The notes below the pieces were generated by a model. That model was not told the origin of the DNA, made no database searches, and saw nothing but the letters and a program-made list of their open reading frames with translations. The position numbers and the translations under genes were made by a program. From an uncultured Clostridia bacterium (GTDB lineage: Bacteria > Bacillota > Clostridia > Oscillospirales > Acutalibacteraceae), in the NCBI GenBank assembly GCA_937884975.1, contig CAKZZS010000045.1:1-35092 (forward strand): a stretch of 35,092 nucleotides of DNA, read 5' to 3'. Below are positions 7,016 to 14,848 of this stretch, piece by piece. Each line of letters opens with the position of its first letter. Position 1 is the first letter of the stretch.

Positions 7016-7375
7016 GGTCGAGATGGGACGGACAAAAATCTGATTTGCAAGAGACAAAGAAAAGGAAAGATGGAAACCTCGAAAAACAGCCCTGTTTCGG
7101 GGCGATTTTCGGTTTTTTTCGCCTGTAAGCCCTCTGAAAAAACGGGCAGGGTAGTTACCCATCTAAGGGGTTCAAAAGCGATTTGGGGCGTCTGTGGCGA
7201 GATTTGCGCACCCGGTTATTGAGTCCGGATTTTTGTACTCAATCTGATGTAGAATGGGGGTATGAAGTTGAGTGCGGAGATCATTTTTTCTTTCTGCTTC
7301 AACAGGATGCGACAAAATTGGCTTATGCAGAATGTTTGGATTATTCTGCGGAAATGGGTGAAAGGAGACAGTCTG
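7016..7375. other. Non-coding region between the TA pair and the HTH gene
   Basis: These 360 bp separate divergent transcription units. Visible are a short dyad TTGAGT/ACTCAA (about 7220-7243), T-rich runs near 7115, and the AAAGGAGA ribosome-binding site of the next gene. No gene is supported on either strand. Confidence 0.45.
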
Positions 7376-7774
7376 ATGAAGAAACAGTTTACGCCGGGCA
7401 ACTACTTCCAGGTGTCCAACTACATCTTCGAGCTGGGGCTGAAGCCGATTCCTTTCATGGTGTACTGCTACCTGAAGCGATGCTACAATCCAGAACGAGG
7501 AGCGTTCCCGAAAAAAGAGACCATTGCCGAGAGGTGCGGCATCGCTCTGAGCTCGGTGGACAATGCGCTGAAGGTGCTCAGGGAGAAGGGCGTCATCGCT
7601 GTCGAACATCGGTACAAGGACGGTCATCAGACCTCCAATCTCTACAAGCTGAGGGACATCCAGCAGTTGTGGATGAACAAATATTACATCCCGGCGGTCG
7701 AGGAAGAAGCACTGGAACGGGAAGAAGAATCCGAACGATTCGTGGAAGAAATCCTTGCTGACGACCCATTTTGA
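7376..7774 (+). CDS. Helix-turn-helix protein (HTH_36-like) of a mobility module
   Basis: The 132-residue protein starts MKKQFTPGNYFQVSNYIFELGLKPIPFMVYCYL and contains a winged helix: FPKKETIAERCGIALSSVDNALKVLREKGVIAVEHRYKDGHQTSNLYKL. This is the arrangement of replication-initiator-like or element-encoded HTH proteins that begin by describing a fixed conserved gene set. It is clearly homologous to the product of 22089-22481 (RCG..., VDxALKxL, ERRYKD/EHRYKD, TSNLYKL/ITNLYTL). ATG at 7376 follows AAAGGAGA. It is followed, after a structured gap, by an RHH gene in the same order as in the right-hand element. Confidence 0.75.
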   Translation: MKKQFTPGNYFQVSNYIFELGLKPIPFMVYCYLKRCYNPERGAFPKKETIAERCGIALSSVDNALKVLREKGVIAVEHRYKDGHQTSNLYKLRDIQQLWMNKYYIPAVEEEALEREEESERFVEEILADDPF

Positions 7775-7839
7775 AATGTGTCTTTCTTGTGTTGACGGGT
7801 GAAATCGGGCGATTTCCAAGCGACCGATTTCGGAGCAGG

Positions 7840-7935
7840 ATAAAGCGGGTATGCTGCCTGAAGGCTGCAATCCGCCGAAAACAGCGCCCGGCAGAGCCGT
7901 GCGGGAGGTCAAGGGAGTATGCTCAAAAAAGGAGG
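7840..7935 (+). other. Structured gap with conserved hairpin, oriT candidate
   Basis: Between the HTH and RHH genes is a series of small inverted repeats. One, CGGC-AGA-GCCG at 7889-7899, is identical to 22550-22560, which lies in the same place between the homologous gene pair of the right-hand element. A GCTGCC/GGCTGC hairpin precedes it at about 7854-7869. Conservation in an otherwise diverged gap suggests a function in mobilisation or RNA regulation. Confidence 0.4.
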
Positions 7936-8034
7936 AGTGTGCTAATTCTGAGCCAAGATTTGAATTTTTCTCAGCCTTAAGCCATTTCCCAGTATGCTGA
8001 AACGTATGCAACTTCAAGCGAAAGGATTGATTTC

Positions 8035-8436
8035 GTGAAAAACATTAACATAATCCGAATTGGGCTATTTCTGGAGGATGAGCTTCTCAAACGCTGTGAC
8101 GCCGCCCTGCCGCTGACGGATTACCGCAGCCGTAGCGAATTCATCTCCGCAGCAATCGACCAGTACGTTGCTCAGGTCAACGCAGAGGGAGACTGTCGAG
8201 TACTGTTCCCCATGCTGGACGAATCGCTGGATGGGCGGATGAAGGATCAGGAGATGCGGTTGTCGAGGATTCTGTTTAAGCTGGCCGTGGAGGTTGCCAT
8301 GATGACCCATGTAGCCGCAGGCACCAACGAGATCACGGATGGGCAGCTCGCCGCGATCCGCAAGCTCTGCACCGAGGAAGTAGGCAGGCTGAGCGGGAGG
8401 TATAACTTCGAGGATGCCGTCCGATTCCAGCAGTAA
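8035..8436 (+). CDS. Ribbon-helix-helix accessory protein
   Basis: This 133-residue protein begins with a GTG at 8035 (AAAGGA 8 nt upstream). Residues 5-45 fit a ribbon-helix-helix DNA-binding fold: IRIGLFLEDELLKRCDAALPLTDYRSRSEFISAAIDQYV. The C-terminal half, with RILFKLAVEVAMMTHVAAG, resembles the 22626-23033 protein (DMLFKLAVETGMTTRIIGG), where the gene precedes a relaxase. By that context it is a mobilisation accessory or regulator. Here no relaxase follows; an integrase does, so the module may depend on a relaxase in trans. Confidence 0.72.
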   Translation: MKNINIIRIGLFLEDELLKRCDAALPLTDYRSRSEFISAAIDQYVAQVNAEGDCRVLFPMLDESLDGRMKDQEMRLSRILFKLAVEVAMMTHVAAGTNEITDGQLAAIRKLCTEEVGRLSGRYNFEDAVRFQQ

Positions 8437-8498
8437 AAATAGTGGATATTCTGGAAAGGCTGTGGTATTGTGTGGTGCTGACGAAGGGAGGCCAGAGA

Positions 8499-9707
8499 AT
8501 GGCAGAAAGAAAACTGTTGACCACCGGGAACGCCTTTAAGAGAACTGACGGACGCTGGAATGGTGTGGTCTGGTACATGGACGAGGGCGGCGAACGCAAA
8601 CGGAAATCCTTTTCCGCAGCCACCAAGATGGAGGTCACCAAGCGGATGCGGGATTACGTGTCCGAGTTCAATGCTCAGCAGGAGGAATCAGATGAAGCCA
8701 AGAAAGCCCTCCAAGACAGCATGACCCACTGGCTGCAGGCGTTCAAGTTCTCATCCGTGGAGCGCGGCACCTATGACCGGCTGGAGTGTACTGCCCGGAA
8801 TCAGATCTACCCGCTGATCGGGAAGGAGGTGGTGGGGGAGATCACCGCCGCCGATTTGAAGTCTGTCCTCAACCACTGGATGGAGAAAGGCTATGCCTAC
8901 AACACCGTCAAGAAAACTCACGACCTCCTTGGCGAGTACTTCCGCTACCTGACCGAACAGGAGCTCCTGCCCAAGAATCCCATGAACAGCGTGCCCATGA
9001 TGAAGAAGGCAAACTTCGCAGCTGCTCAGGGTGAAGAGGATGTGCCCGTCAACGAGCAGGTAACCGTCTTCACTCCGGAGGAGATCGAGCGCTTCAAGGC
9101 CGAGTGCTTCCGCGCCTGGGGCACGGGAAAGAGACTGTACCAGCAATCCGCAGCGTATATTTTCATGCTGAATACCGGGCTCAGAACAGGAGAGATGCTT
9201 GGCCTGCTCAACAGCGATGTGGATCTGGAGAACCGAGTGGTGCATATACGTCAGGGCGTGAAAGAAATCTCCCGCAGGGAGGGCATGGAAGCCTCCAGCG
9301 GCAGGGAGGTTGCCGTAGGCAAGCTGAGAAGTGCCAGCAGCAAGCGCGACGTGCCCCTAAATGACACGGCTATTGCCATGGTAGAGGAACTACGCAGGGA
9401 AAGCTATTTCGGCCCAAATTCACCGCTTGTAGCCGACGAGAACGGCAGCTTCACCCGCCCCGTGAATTATCGCAAACGCTACTACCGTATCGTGGAGGCG
9501 GCTGGCATCGAGCGGAAGGGGCTGCATTCCCTCCGGCACACCAACGCGTCGTTGCTGATTGCCCACAGCGTGGATATCAAAACCGTATCAAAACGCCTTG
9601 GGCATTCCAACGTGCAGACCACCGGCGTGATCTACACCCACCAGATCAAAAGCGCCGATCAGATGGCCTCTGAGCAGCTCGATGCGATCCTTTCCAAAAA
9701 GGCATAG
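8499..9707 (+). CDS. int: Tyrosine integrase (Tn916-like family)
   Basis: A 402-residue integrase. An N-terminal arm-binding domain (NAFKRTDGRWNGVVWYMDEGGERKRKSFSA), a SAM-like core-binding domain (about 70-175) and a catalytic domain follow in order. Catalytic residues are all present: R229 (NTGLRTGE), K282 (SSKRDV), H343 and R346 (HSLRHT), H369 (RLGH) and Y379 (GVIYTH). The ATG at 8499 follows GGGAGGCCAGAGA; an in-frame start at 8442 has no such site. A terminator, two pairs of 11-bp direct repeats and a tRNA-Thr-like gene lie just downstream, the classical arrangement for an integrase next to its attachment site. It probably catalyses insertion at tRNA-Thr(CGT). Confidence 0.92.
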   Translation: MAERKLLTTGNAFKRTDGRWNGVVWYMDEGGERKRKSFSAATKMEVTKRMRDYVSEFNAQQEESDEAKKALQDSMTHWLQAFKFSSVERGTYDRLECTARNQIYPLIGKEVVGEITAADLKSVLNHWMEKGYAYNTVKKTHDLLGEYFRYLTEQELLPKNPMNSVPMMKKANFAAAQGEEDVPVNEQVTVFTPEEIERFKAECFRAWGTGKRLYQQSAAYIFMLNTGLRTGEMLGLLNSDVDLENRVVHIRQGVKEISRREGMEASSGREVAVGKLRSASSKRDVPLNDTAIAMVEELRRESYFGPNSPLVADENGSFTRPVNYRKRYYRIVEAAGIERKGLHSLRHTNASLLIAHSVDIKTVSKRLGHSNVQTTGVIYTHQIKSADQMASEQLDAILSKKA

Positions 9708-9745
9708 CCCCGCCGCCGATCCGGCCGGAGATCCCAAACAAAAAC

Positions 9746-9787
9746 AGCAGCCCGCCACCCCGAAAGAGGAAAGCGAGCTGCTTTTTT
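9746..9787 (+). terminator. Terminator after the left integrase
   Basis: AGCAGC and GC-rich arms pair with GCGAGCTGCT, followed by TTTTTT. It is placed 40 bp after the integrase stop. Confidence 0.6.
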
Positions 9788-9789
9788 AT

Positions 9790-9811
9790 TTGCCGGTCAT
9801 TTGCCGGTAAC
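9790..9811 (+). repeat. 11-bp direct repeat pair, candidate integrase arm sites
   Basis: TTGCCGGTCAT is followed at once by TTGCCGGTAAC, giving a period of exactly 11 bp, one helical turn. Position between integrase and att site fits arm-type sites. Confidence 0.5.
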
Positions 9812-9865
9812 TTGCACGCGCTGGAGCTGCTGAAATCCACCCTGCAAAATCAAAAATTTTCCCGA

Positions 9866-9887
9866 TTGTTGATCATTTGTTGATCAT
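9866..9887 (+). repeat. Second 11-bp direct repeat pair, candidate arm sites
   Basis: TTGTTGATCAT occurs twice in exact tandem. It lies 55 bp beyond the first pair and 45 bp before the tRNA terminator. Confidence 0.5.
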
Positions 9888-9930
9888 TGACAAGGTTTTT
9901 CGCCGAAATCAGGCCCTTGGTTCACGGCAT

Positions 9931-9968
9931 AAAAAAGCCGCAACCCCTTGATTTATAAGGGATTGCGG
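9931..9968 (-). terminator. Terminator of the tRNA-Thr-like gene
   Basis: On the minus strand a 12-bp stem with one mismatch (CCGCAATCCCTT / AAGGGGTTGCGG) is followed by CTTTTTT, directly 3' of the tRNA. Confidence 0.65.
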
Positions 9969-9970
9969 GA

Positions 9971-10045
9971 TGGAGCTGGTGGTCAGAATCGAACTGACAA
10001 CCTGCTCATTACGAATGAGCTGCTCTGCCATTGAGCCACAGTAGC
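9971..10045 (-). tRNA. tRNA-Thr(CGT)-like gene with mismatched acceptor stem
   Basis: The sequence gives GCTACTG acceptor, D arm with GGCTC/GAGC, anticodon stem GCTCA-loop TTCGTAA-TGAGC, T arm GTCAG-TTCGATT-CTGAC, 3' acceptor CACCAGC, T and CCA. The anticodon is CGT (plus strand ACG at 10011-10013). The two acceptor strands do not match: GCTACTG against CACCAGC leaves two central mismatches. The 5' strand equals that of the intact tRNA at 31417-31492, whereas the 3' strand would need GCTGGTG. The gene is therefore a hybrid, and the GC-content shift of the window lies at this point. It may be non-functional. Confidence 0.7.
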
Positions 10046-10086
10046 GTGTATTAAATTTTCGTTATTTTTTTGCGGTTTCAAAATTA

Positions 10087-10131
10087 CCCTTATCTACAAC
10101 CGACGACCTGCGCATTACGAAACTGCGCTGG
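10087..10131 (-). pseudogene. tRNA-Thr fragment, left att-type repeat
   Basis: CCCTTATCTACAACCGA followed by a CCTGCGCATTACGAA tRNA-Thr anticodon-arm stretch is shared with 31613-31646. The fragment breaks inside the T loop on one side and just past the anticodon loop on the other. It marks the left end of the 21-kb element. Confidence 0.6.
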
Positions 10132-10236
10132 AACGGTTCAGGTAGTGATTTTTAACGGTTTTTAGCCGTTTTTATTATACTTTTTATTGCTGGGTTATTC
10201 AACTGGCGCTCTCTTTTGCTACGGCTTTCCGTTCAT

Positions 10237-10258
10237 AAATGGTCGTTAAATGGTCGCT
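10237..10258 (+). repeat. 11-bp direct repeat pair at the left end of the large element
   Basis: AAATGGTCGTT is followed by AAATGGTCGCT. A near copy (AAATGGTCATT, AGATGGTCTTG) lies at 31229-31250 in the same orientation, preceded in both places by TTCAT. The two mark the ends of the element. Confidence 0.6.
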
Positions 10259-10548
10259 ACACAGTGCAATTTTTCACGATAAAAACAATAAAAATTTCAT
10301 CATGATTTTAGCCCTTGTACAAATTCTTAATACAGAACTATTAAAAGCCCTTTTCAGAAAAATACAGAAAACTAATTCATTTTACAGAAAATATCCACAA
10401 AAAGTCAATGAAGCGTTTTTGGGCGATTTTACAAGTTTTTGCAATTCTAAAACCTGCTAAATAAAGTCAAGTGGATTTTTTCAAGCAATAATGAATAAAA
10501 ATGAACGTGACGAAAAAGAGCAGCAAATGAGTGATTATTCAATAAGAG

Positions 10549-10590
10549 CAAGCAACGAGTAAAAAATTATTCCTTGCTTGTTTTTGTTTG
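10549..10590 (+). terminator. Rightward terminator-like hairpin
   Basis: CAAGCAA pairs with TTGCTTG, followed by TTTTTGTTTG. No complete gene is seen before it, so it may belong to a lost gene. Confidence 0.45.
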
Positions 10591-10621
10591 TAAAATTTGA
10601 ATGCAACATAATCCTTATGTA

Positions 10622-10816
10622 TTAATCAATTAATTCGGAAAATTTTTTTGAGGCTTCAACTGCTTTAGAATATAATTCCTGCGCGTTTTCCTGCCTGTTG
10701 TGAAGATGCCAGATTTGAAGGGCCGCCTGATTAGTATATATAAAAAGGAAAAGAATATAGTCAACCATATAATCTGGTATTTCATCATTTTTAAGAGCAA
10801 GTTTTGATGAATTCAA
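10622..10816 (-). CDS. Small hypothetical protein, possibly a remnant
   Basis: A 64-residue frame (DEIPDYMVDYILFLFIYTNQAALQIWHLHNRQENAQELYSKAVEASKKFSELID) has protein-like composition and a helical C-terminal end. It starts only at a TTG and has no clear ribosome-binding site, so it may be the C-terminal part of a broken gene. I do not recognise a family. Confidence 0.3.
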   Translation of the reverse strand: MNSSKLALKNDEIPDYMVDYILFLFIYTNQAALQIWHLHNRQENAQELYSKAVEASKKFSELID

Positions 10817-10866
10817 AGCAAAATTTAAAAAAGTAAAAAATCGGTTATATGTATTGGCATATATTT

Positions 10867-10909
10867 AACGGCAGAGAATGTGTAAAACCATTTCCTGCCG
10901 TTATTTTTT
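10867..10909. terminator. Terminator at the end of the GH4 operon
   Basis: AACGGCAG pairs with CTGCCGTT. The T-rich side (ATTTTTT) favours the plus strand; on the minus strand it overlaps the stop of the GH4 gene and is followed by AAAT. Confidence 0.5.
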
Positions 10910-12230
10910 AGTTGAATTTCGGTAAAAAGCTTCCGTGAGCTTCAATTAAATCATCACACATTTTTATAATTGTATCTATATCAAGCTCTGCAGAGGTGTG
11001 CGGGTCAAGCATTGCGGCAAGATAGACGTCGTTTTTCTTATGGCTTCTTGCCGCCTCAATCGTCATTAACTGGCAGTTGATATTTGTCATATTCAAAGCC
11101 GCGCAGGCAGTCGGAAGCGCACCGATACGGGTGGGATGAATTCCTACTCCGTCAACAAGACAGGGCACCTCAACGCAGGCTTCCTCAGGGAAGTTCGTAA
11201 TCAGATGATTTGTATTGAGTACGTTACCGCCGATTTTGTATGCATTGTTTGTAACAACTGCCTCCATAATGCGTGAGGCGTATTCCCTTGAGCGCTCTAT
11301 ATCCTTAATACCGCCGTTTTTAAGATTTTCGTATTCTTCCTTCCAGCGTTCAATCTGGCTAACGCACCGCCTCGGATATTCATCAAGAGGGATGTTATGA
11401 CGTTCTATAAGTTCGGGATAATTTGATTTAATAAAGTACGGGTTATATTCCGCATTATGCTCGCTGCTTTCGGTACAGTAATAACCGAAGCGCTCAACGT
11501 AAATATTTCTGACCTGATCGTCAAAATCACGGTCTTCAAGCAGTCTTTTGTGCACTCTGCGGCGGATTTCGGGATAGAGGTCGTTGCCGTTTTTATCCTC
11601 TATTTTAAGCAACCAAGCCTGATGGTTTATGCCTGCGATTAACTCCTTGCGCTCCTCTTCATATTCCTCCATACCTACGCCTTTAAGAATACTGTGAGCG
11701 CAGACCTGAACGGAGTGGCAGAGGCCTATGGTATTAGTAAAAGCATAGCGCTGCGTATATCCCGTAATCATTGCCATGGGATTAACATAATTCAGAAACA
11801 GCGCGTCAGGGCATACCTCGTTCATATCCCTGCAGAAATCCTCTACCACGGGAATGGTGCGAAGCGCACGCATAATGCCGCCGATACCGAGCGTGTCACC
11901 TATCGTCTGGTGAAGTCCGTATTTCTTCGGAATCTCAAAATCGGTTATCGTGCAGGGGTCGTAGCCGCCTACCTGAATAGCGTCGATAACAAAGCTTGCA
12001 CCTCTCAGCGCAGCCTTCCTGTTTTCAACGCCTAAATAGGTTTTTATGTTTGCCTTAACTCCGAGTGATTTACTTATCACCTCGAGAATAACCCTGCTTT
12101 CCTCAAGGCGTTCGCCGTTGATGTCGTAAAGCGAAAATTCACTTTCCTTCAGGCAATTTGTCAAAAGGCAGTCACCTATAATGTTTCTTACGAATACCGT
12201 GCTTCCTGCGCCCATAAAGGTTATTTTCAT
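10908..12230 (-). CDS. melA: GH4 alpha-galactosidase-type glycosidase
   Basis: A 440-residue enzyme of glycoside hydrolase family 4, which uses NAD+ and Mn2+ in an oxidation-elimination mechanism. The Rossmann motif is at residues 5-11 (FMGAGST), the conserved NYVNPM at 147-152, the metal-binding C171-H172-S173 in GLCHSV, and H203 in GINHQAW. The Cys-His-Ser form is typical of the MelA/AglA group, so alpha-galactosidase is the best guess; alpha-glucosidase or alpha-glucuronidase cannot be excluded. The ATG at 12230 is chosen because GGAGG lies 8 nt before it and family members begin MKITF. It is the last gene of a leftward operon that also has a manganese exporter gene. Confidence 0.85.
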   Translation of the reverse strand: MKITFMGAGSTVFVRNIIGDCLLTNCLKESEFSLYDINGERLEESRVILEVISKSLGVKANIKTYLGVENRKAALRGASFVIDAIQVGGYDPCTITDFEIPKKYGLHQTIGDTLGIGGIMRALRTIPVVEDFCRDMNEVCPDALFLNYVNPMAMITGYTQRYAFTNTIGLCHSVQVCAHSILKGVGMEEYEEERKELIAGINHQAWLLKIEDKNGNDLYPEIRRRVHKRLLEDRDFDDQVRNIYVERFGYYCTESSEHNAEYNPYFIKSNYPELIERHNIPLDEYPRRCVSQIERWKEEYENLKNGGIKDIERSREYASRIMEAVVTNNAYKIGGNVLNTNHLITNFPEEACVEVPCLVDGVGIHPTRIGALPTACAALNMTNINCQLMTIEAARSHKKNDVYLAAMLDPHTSAELDIDTIIKMCDDLIEAHGSFLPKFN

Positions 12231-12244
12231 TTTATCGTCCTCCA

Positions 12245-13078
12245 TTAAAATAATAATTCATTTATATTATTAAAAAATGTTACCGCAAGTGAAGCACTGA
12301 AAAGGTGCTTTTCTTCGTTATCGCCGTGAAAGAACAAGGCATAGCAGTTTTCATATTCGTCGGGTAATTCAAGCACGAAGCCTGCCGTAATTCTGTCCTT
12401 TGCCCAAAGCCAATCTTTCTGCTTTAAGGTTGTAACACCGCAATCTACAAAATGCTTAAAGTCCTTTGTTTTTAGAAAACCGATACCGTTTTCCGGAGAA
12501 TGAAAAATCAGATATTCGTCATTTTTCTTTATTACGCAGACATTCTCGCCACATTCGACACTACCCTGAAACTCCCAACTTTTCATATCGTATGAGGTAC
12601 TGAACGACACGCCGTTCTGCTTGAAGAAGCAACGAAAAATGCCGTTATCCTCTAATATATACGGGTCTATCATTCTGCCCATATCTTCAATAGGAATATC
12701 CCCTTTAACCTTGATCATTTCAGGTTCATCCCAATGAATTAAATCCTTTGATTTCATTGTATAAATACGGGAATTTTCATTGCCGTAGGTTTCGCCGTTC
12801 GGTCTTGGATAGGTCTGCAAACACAGATAATAATATCCGTTATGCTCCAGAACATTTCCGGGCGAAGAGTAATTTTTGCTTTCGTCCTTTTCTGTAAGAA
12901 CAATCGGCTCGCTCCAATGAATAAAATCGGTACTTGTGCTTTCGGCTACGTAAAAATACTTCCCATCTGCTGCATTTTCAACAAGCGTGAAAAATAGATA
13001 GATTACGCCATCCTTTATATACGCCGCAGGGTCGCGATAGGAATATTTATCTGTTTGTTCAAAAATTAAATGAAACAT
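12245..13078 (-). CDS. GH43/GH32-like five-bladed beta-propeller glycosidase
   Basis: The 277-residue protein shows repeated blades: YSYRDPAAYIKDGVIYLFFTLVE, STDFIHWSEPIVLT, YSSPGNVLEHNGYYYLCLQTY, SKDLIHWDEPEMI, MIDPYILEDNGIFRCFFKQNG and SYDMKSWEFQGS. The RDP and IDP aspartates are the usual places of catalytic acids in family 43 and related propeller hydrolases. There is no signal peptide, so it acts in the cytoplasm on a small imported sugar. Its stop overlaps the region before the GH4 start by one base and its start lies 2 bp after the transporter gene, so the three are one operon. The exact family (GH43, GH32, GH117 or GH130) is not settled by eye. Confidence 0.7.
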   Translation of the reverse strand: MFHLIFEQTDKYSYRDPAAYIKDGVIYLFFTLVENAADGKYFYVAESTSTDFIHWSEPIVLTEKDESKNYSSPGNVLEHNGYYYLCLQTYPRPNGETYGNENSRIYTMKSKDLIHWDEPEMIKVKGDIPIEDMGRMIDPYILEDNGIFRCFFKQNGVSFSTSYDMKSWEFQGSVECGENVCVIKKNDEYLIFHSPENGIGFLKTKDFKHFVDCGVTTLKQKDWLWAKDRITAGFVLELPDEYENCYALFFHGDNEEKHLFSASLAVTFFNNINELLF

Positions 13079-13079
13079 T

Positions 13080-13499
13080 TTATAACACCATTAACAAAGT
13101 TCCTGCGCCTATCAAAATACAGCCGATTATAGATTTTGCCGTAAATTCCTCGTGAAGAAAGACAAACGCCAGCACAAGTGTAATCACAACGCTCAGCTTG
13201 TCAATCGGCACGACCTTTGAAACCTCGCCGAGCTGTATTGCCTTATAGTAACAGAGCCACGAAGCGCCCGTTGCAAGTCCCGAAAGAATTAGAAACAACC
13301 AACTCTTTTTACTGATTTCACTCATTCCGCTTTGGGCGTGAGTAATAAATACCATAGCCCACGCCATTATAACCACAACAACGGTACGCACCGCCGTTGC
13401 TAAATTGGAATCCACACCATCAATTCCGACCTTTGCAAGGATAGAGGTAAGTGCGGCAAAGACAGCAGAAAGTATTGCAAATATCCACCACATATTCAT
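13080..13499 (-). CDS. Half-size EamA-family transporter
   Basis: At 139 residues with four to five hydrophobic segments, this is the short EamA form: MWWIFAILSAVFAALTSILAKVGI, SNLATAVRTVVVVIMAWAMVF, WLFLILSGLATGASWLCYYKAIQLGEVSKVVPIDKLSVVITLVLAFVFLHEEFTAKSIIGCILIGAGTLLMVL. This form is widespread in Firmicutes and presumably acts as a dimer. GGAGATGGTGAA precedes the ATG. The link with two glycosidase genes suggests sugar or metabolite movement, but the substrate is unknown. Confidence 0.85.
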   Translation of the reverse strand: MNMWWIFAILSAVFAALTSILAKVGIDGVDSNLATAVRTVVVVIMAWAMVFITHAQSGMSEISKKSWLFLILSGLATGASWLCYYKAIQLGEVSKVVPIDKLSVVITLVLAFVFLHEEFTAKSIIGCILIGAGTLLMVL

Positions 13500-13544
13500 T
13501 TCACCATCTCCGAAAGAGTTATAACAGAATTAGATTTCTAAGGT

Positions 13545-14129
13545 TTATTTGCCGATGATATCGGTAATAAATATTTCAATGCCTATACCGATTAGTATTA
13601 CTCCGCCCAGTATGGAAGCATTTCCGGCAAGTAGGTTGCCGAAACGCTGACCTATATTCAGCCCGCAAAGGCAAATGATAAAGGTTACAACACCTATTAT
13701 GAGACTGGCTGCAAGAGCTTTCGCAATAGGATATTCCGCAATCGTGAAGCCAACGGACAATGCGTCAATCGAGGTAGCCACGCCCTGTATCAGCAATGTG
13801 CCGGGCTTCAAGTCCGTCTCCGTATGTATGGCATCACCGCCATGAATTCCTTCAAGCAACATTTTACCGCCGATGAGCAGAAGTAATAACAGTGCAATCC
13901 ACGGTATTGCCTTACGAAAAGAAGCAAACACCTCTGCGATGCTCTTTACACAAAACCAGCCAACGACGGGCATAAGAAATTGAAACACCGCAAAAGTTAA
14001 CGGAATAATAAGATTTGTGCTACGCGACATTTTAGGTGCGTTAAGACCGTTGGCAAGCGATACCGAAAAAGCATCCATAGCCAAGCCTACGCCTAATAAA
14101 ACACTGTTAACGATAAAAGGAATAACCAT
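13545..14129 (-). CDS. mntP: Manganese efflux pump MntP
   Basis: A 194-residue membrane protein with six predicted segments in two repeated halves. Each half has the conserved Asp signature: GLAMDAFSVSLANG near the start and VATSIDALSVGFTIAEY after the middle. This is the MntP family that exports Mn2+. The ATG at 14129 starts MVIPFIVNSVLLGVGLAMDAF, the normal family start; the open frame continues into the TetR gene. It lies 20 bp after the TetR-type gene. A manganese exporter next to an Mn-dependent GH4 enzyme may be more than chance. Confidence 0.9.
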   Translation of the reverse strand: MVIPFIVNSVLLGVGLAMDAFSVSLANGLNAPKMSRSTNLIIPLTFAVFQFLMPVVGWFCVKSIAEVFASFRKAIPWIALLLLLLIGGKMLLEGIHGGDAIHTETDLKPGTLLIQGVATSIDALSVGFTIAEYPIAKALAASLIIGVVTFIICLCGLNIGQRFGNLLAGNASILGGVILIGIGIEIFITDIIGK

Positions 14130-14149
14130 ACCTATAAAAATTCTCCCGT

Positions 14150-14719
14150 TTACTGCACAAGCGCCATAGCCGAAGTGCAAAGATTTGTAAGCAGATGGTT
14201 TAACTCATCATCCGGAATATTTTTATTATTATTGTTCCACTGGATATAGGTAGAAAGAATTCCGTTGACTAAAAATTCGGCAATATAATCGTTATAATGG
14301 GGATTTTTGCTGTTTTTGCTTACTCTTTCAAGAACGGCGTTTTTTAACGTTTGCTTAACCTTAATATAAAGAGAGGATTGCTTTGTGTTGCGCATAAAAT
14401 AGGAAACCATCTCAGAATGATTTTGCGTAATCTTATTAATCTGTTTGAAAAACGAAAAAATATCGTTTTCATTAAGCGGATGTGTTTTTGAGGAAATTGA
14501 CGCAATAATATCGTTCAGCCAAACAATCAAGTCGTTATCAATATCCTCCTTCGCTTCAAATATGGAATTATAGTGAAGATAAAAGGTTTTTCTGCTTATA
14601 TCCGCCTTTGAAGTAAGCTCGGTAACGGAAATGTTATTGATAGGCTTTGACCTTAAAAGCTCAATCAAGGTGCTTTTAATACTGCTTTTTGTTTTTCTTA
14701 TTCGTCTATCTTCATTCAT
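14150..14719 (-). CDS. TetR/AcrR-type regulator
   Basis: The 189-residue protein has the N-terminal TetR helix-turn-helix (KSTLIELLRSKPINNISVTELTSKADISRKTFYLHYNSIFE) and a C-terminal helical domain of the TetR_C_8/DhaS-like class. The ATG at 14719 is preferred to TTG at 14728. It is the first gene of the leftward operon and faces the lipid operon across a 130-bp gap containing a shared promoter region. It is thus likely to control both directions. The ligand is unknown. Confidence 0.87.
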   Translation of the reverse strand: MNEDRRIRKTKSSIKSTLIELLRSKPINNISVTELTSKADISRKTFYLHYNSIFEAKEDIDNDLIVWLNDIIASISSKTHPLNENDIFSFFKQINKITQNHSEMVSYFMRNTKQSSLYIKVKQTLKNAVLERVSKNSKNPHYNDYIAEFLVNGILSTYIQWNNNNKNIPDDELNHLLTNLCTSAMALVQ

Positions 14720-14767
14720 ATTACACAAAATCCTTTTCTTTGAGTATTTTTACATTATTACAGCGTT

Positions 14768-14829
14768 ATTGGTCATTGACTTAACGCCTACACAATTGTA
14801 TTATAATACACAGATGAGTATTAGTCAAT
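14768..14829. promoter_or_regulatory. Symmetrical bidirectional promoter with repeated operator
   Basis: Rightward: TTGACT (14776-14781), 17 nt, TATTAT (14799-14804). Leftward: TTGACT (14828-14823), 17 nt, TATAAT (14805-14800). The two -10 boxes lie in one palindrome, GTATTATAATAC. ATTGGTCATT (14768-14777) and ATTAGTCAAT (14820-14829) overlap the two -35 boxes and are candidate TetR operators. RNA polymerase can serve only one direction at a time. Confidence 0.65.
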
Positions 14830-14848
14830 AGTGAAAGAAGGTGAAAAT

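Larger units (their letters stand above)
10046..10621. other. Left end of the large element, no supported gene
   Basis: It holds the tRNA-Thr fragment, the AAATGGTCG repeat pair and a terminator. A 73-residue frame at 10239-10460 lacks a ribosome-binding site and begins inside the repeat, so it is not called. Confidence 0.5.

Noticed and set aside
10239..10460. 73-residue open frame as a gene
   Set aside because: It begins inside the AAATGGTCG repeat, has no ribosome-binding site and has AT-rich random composition.
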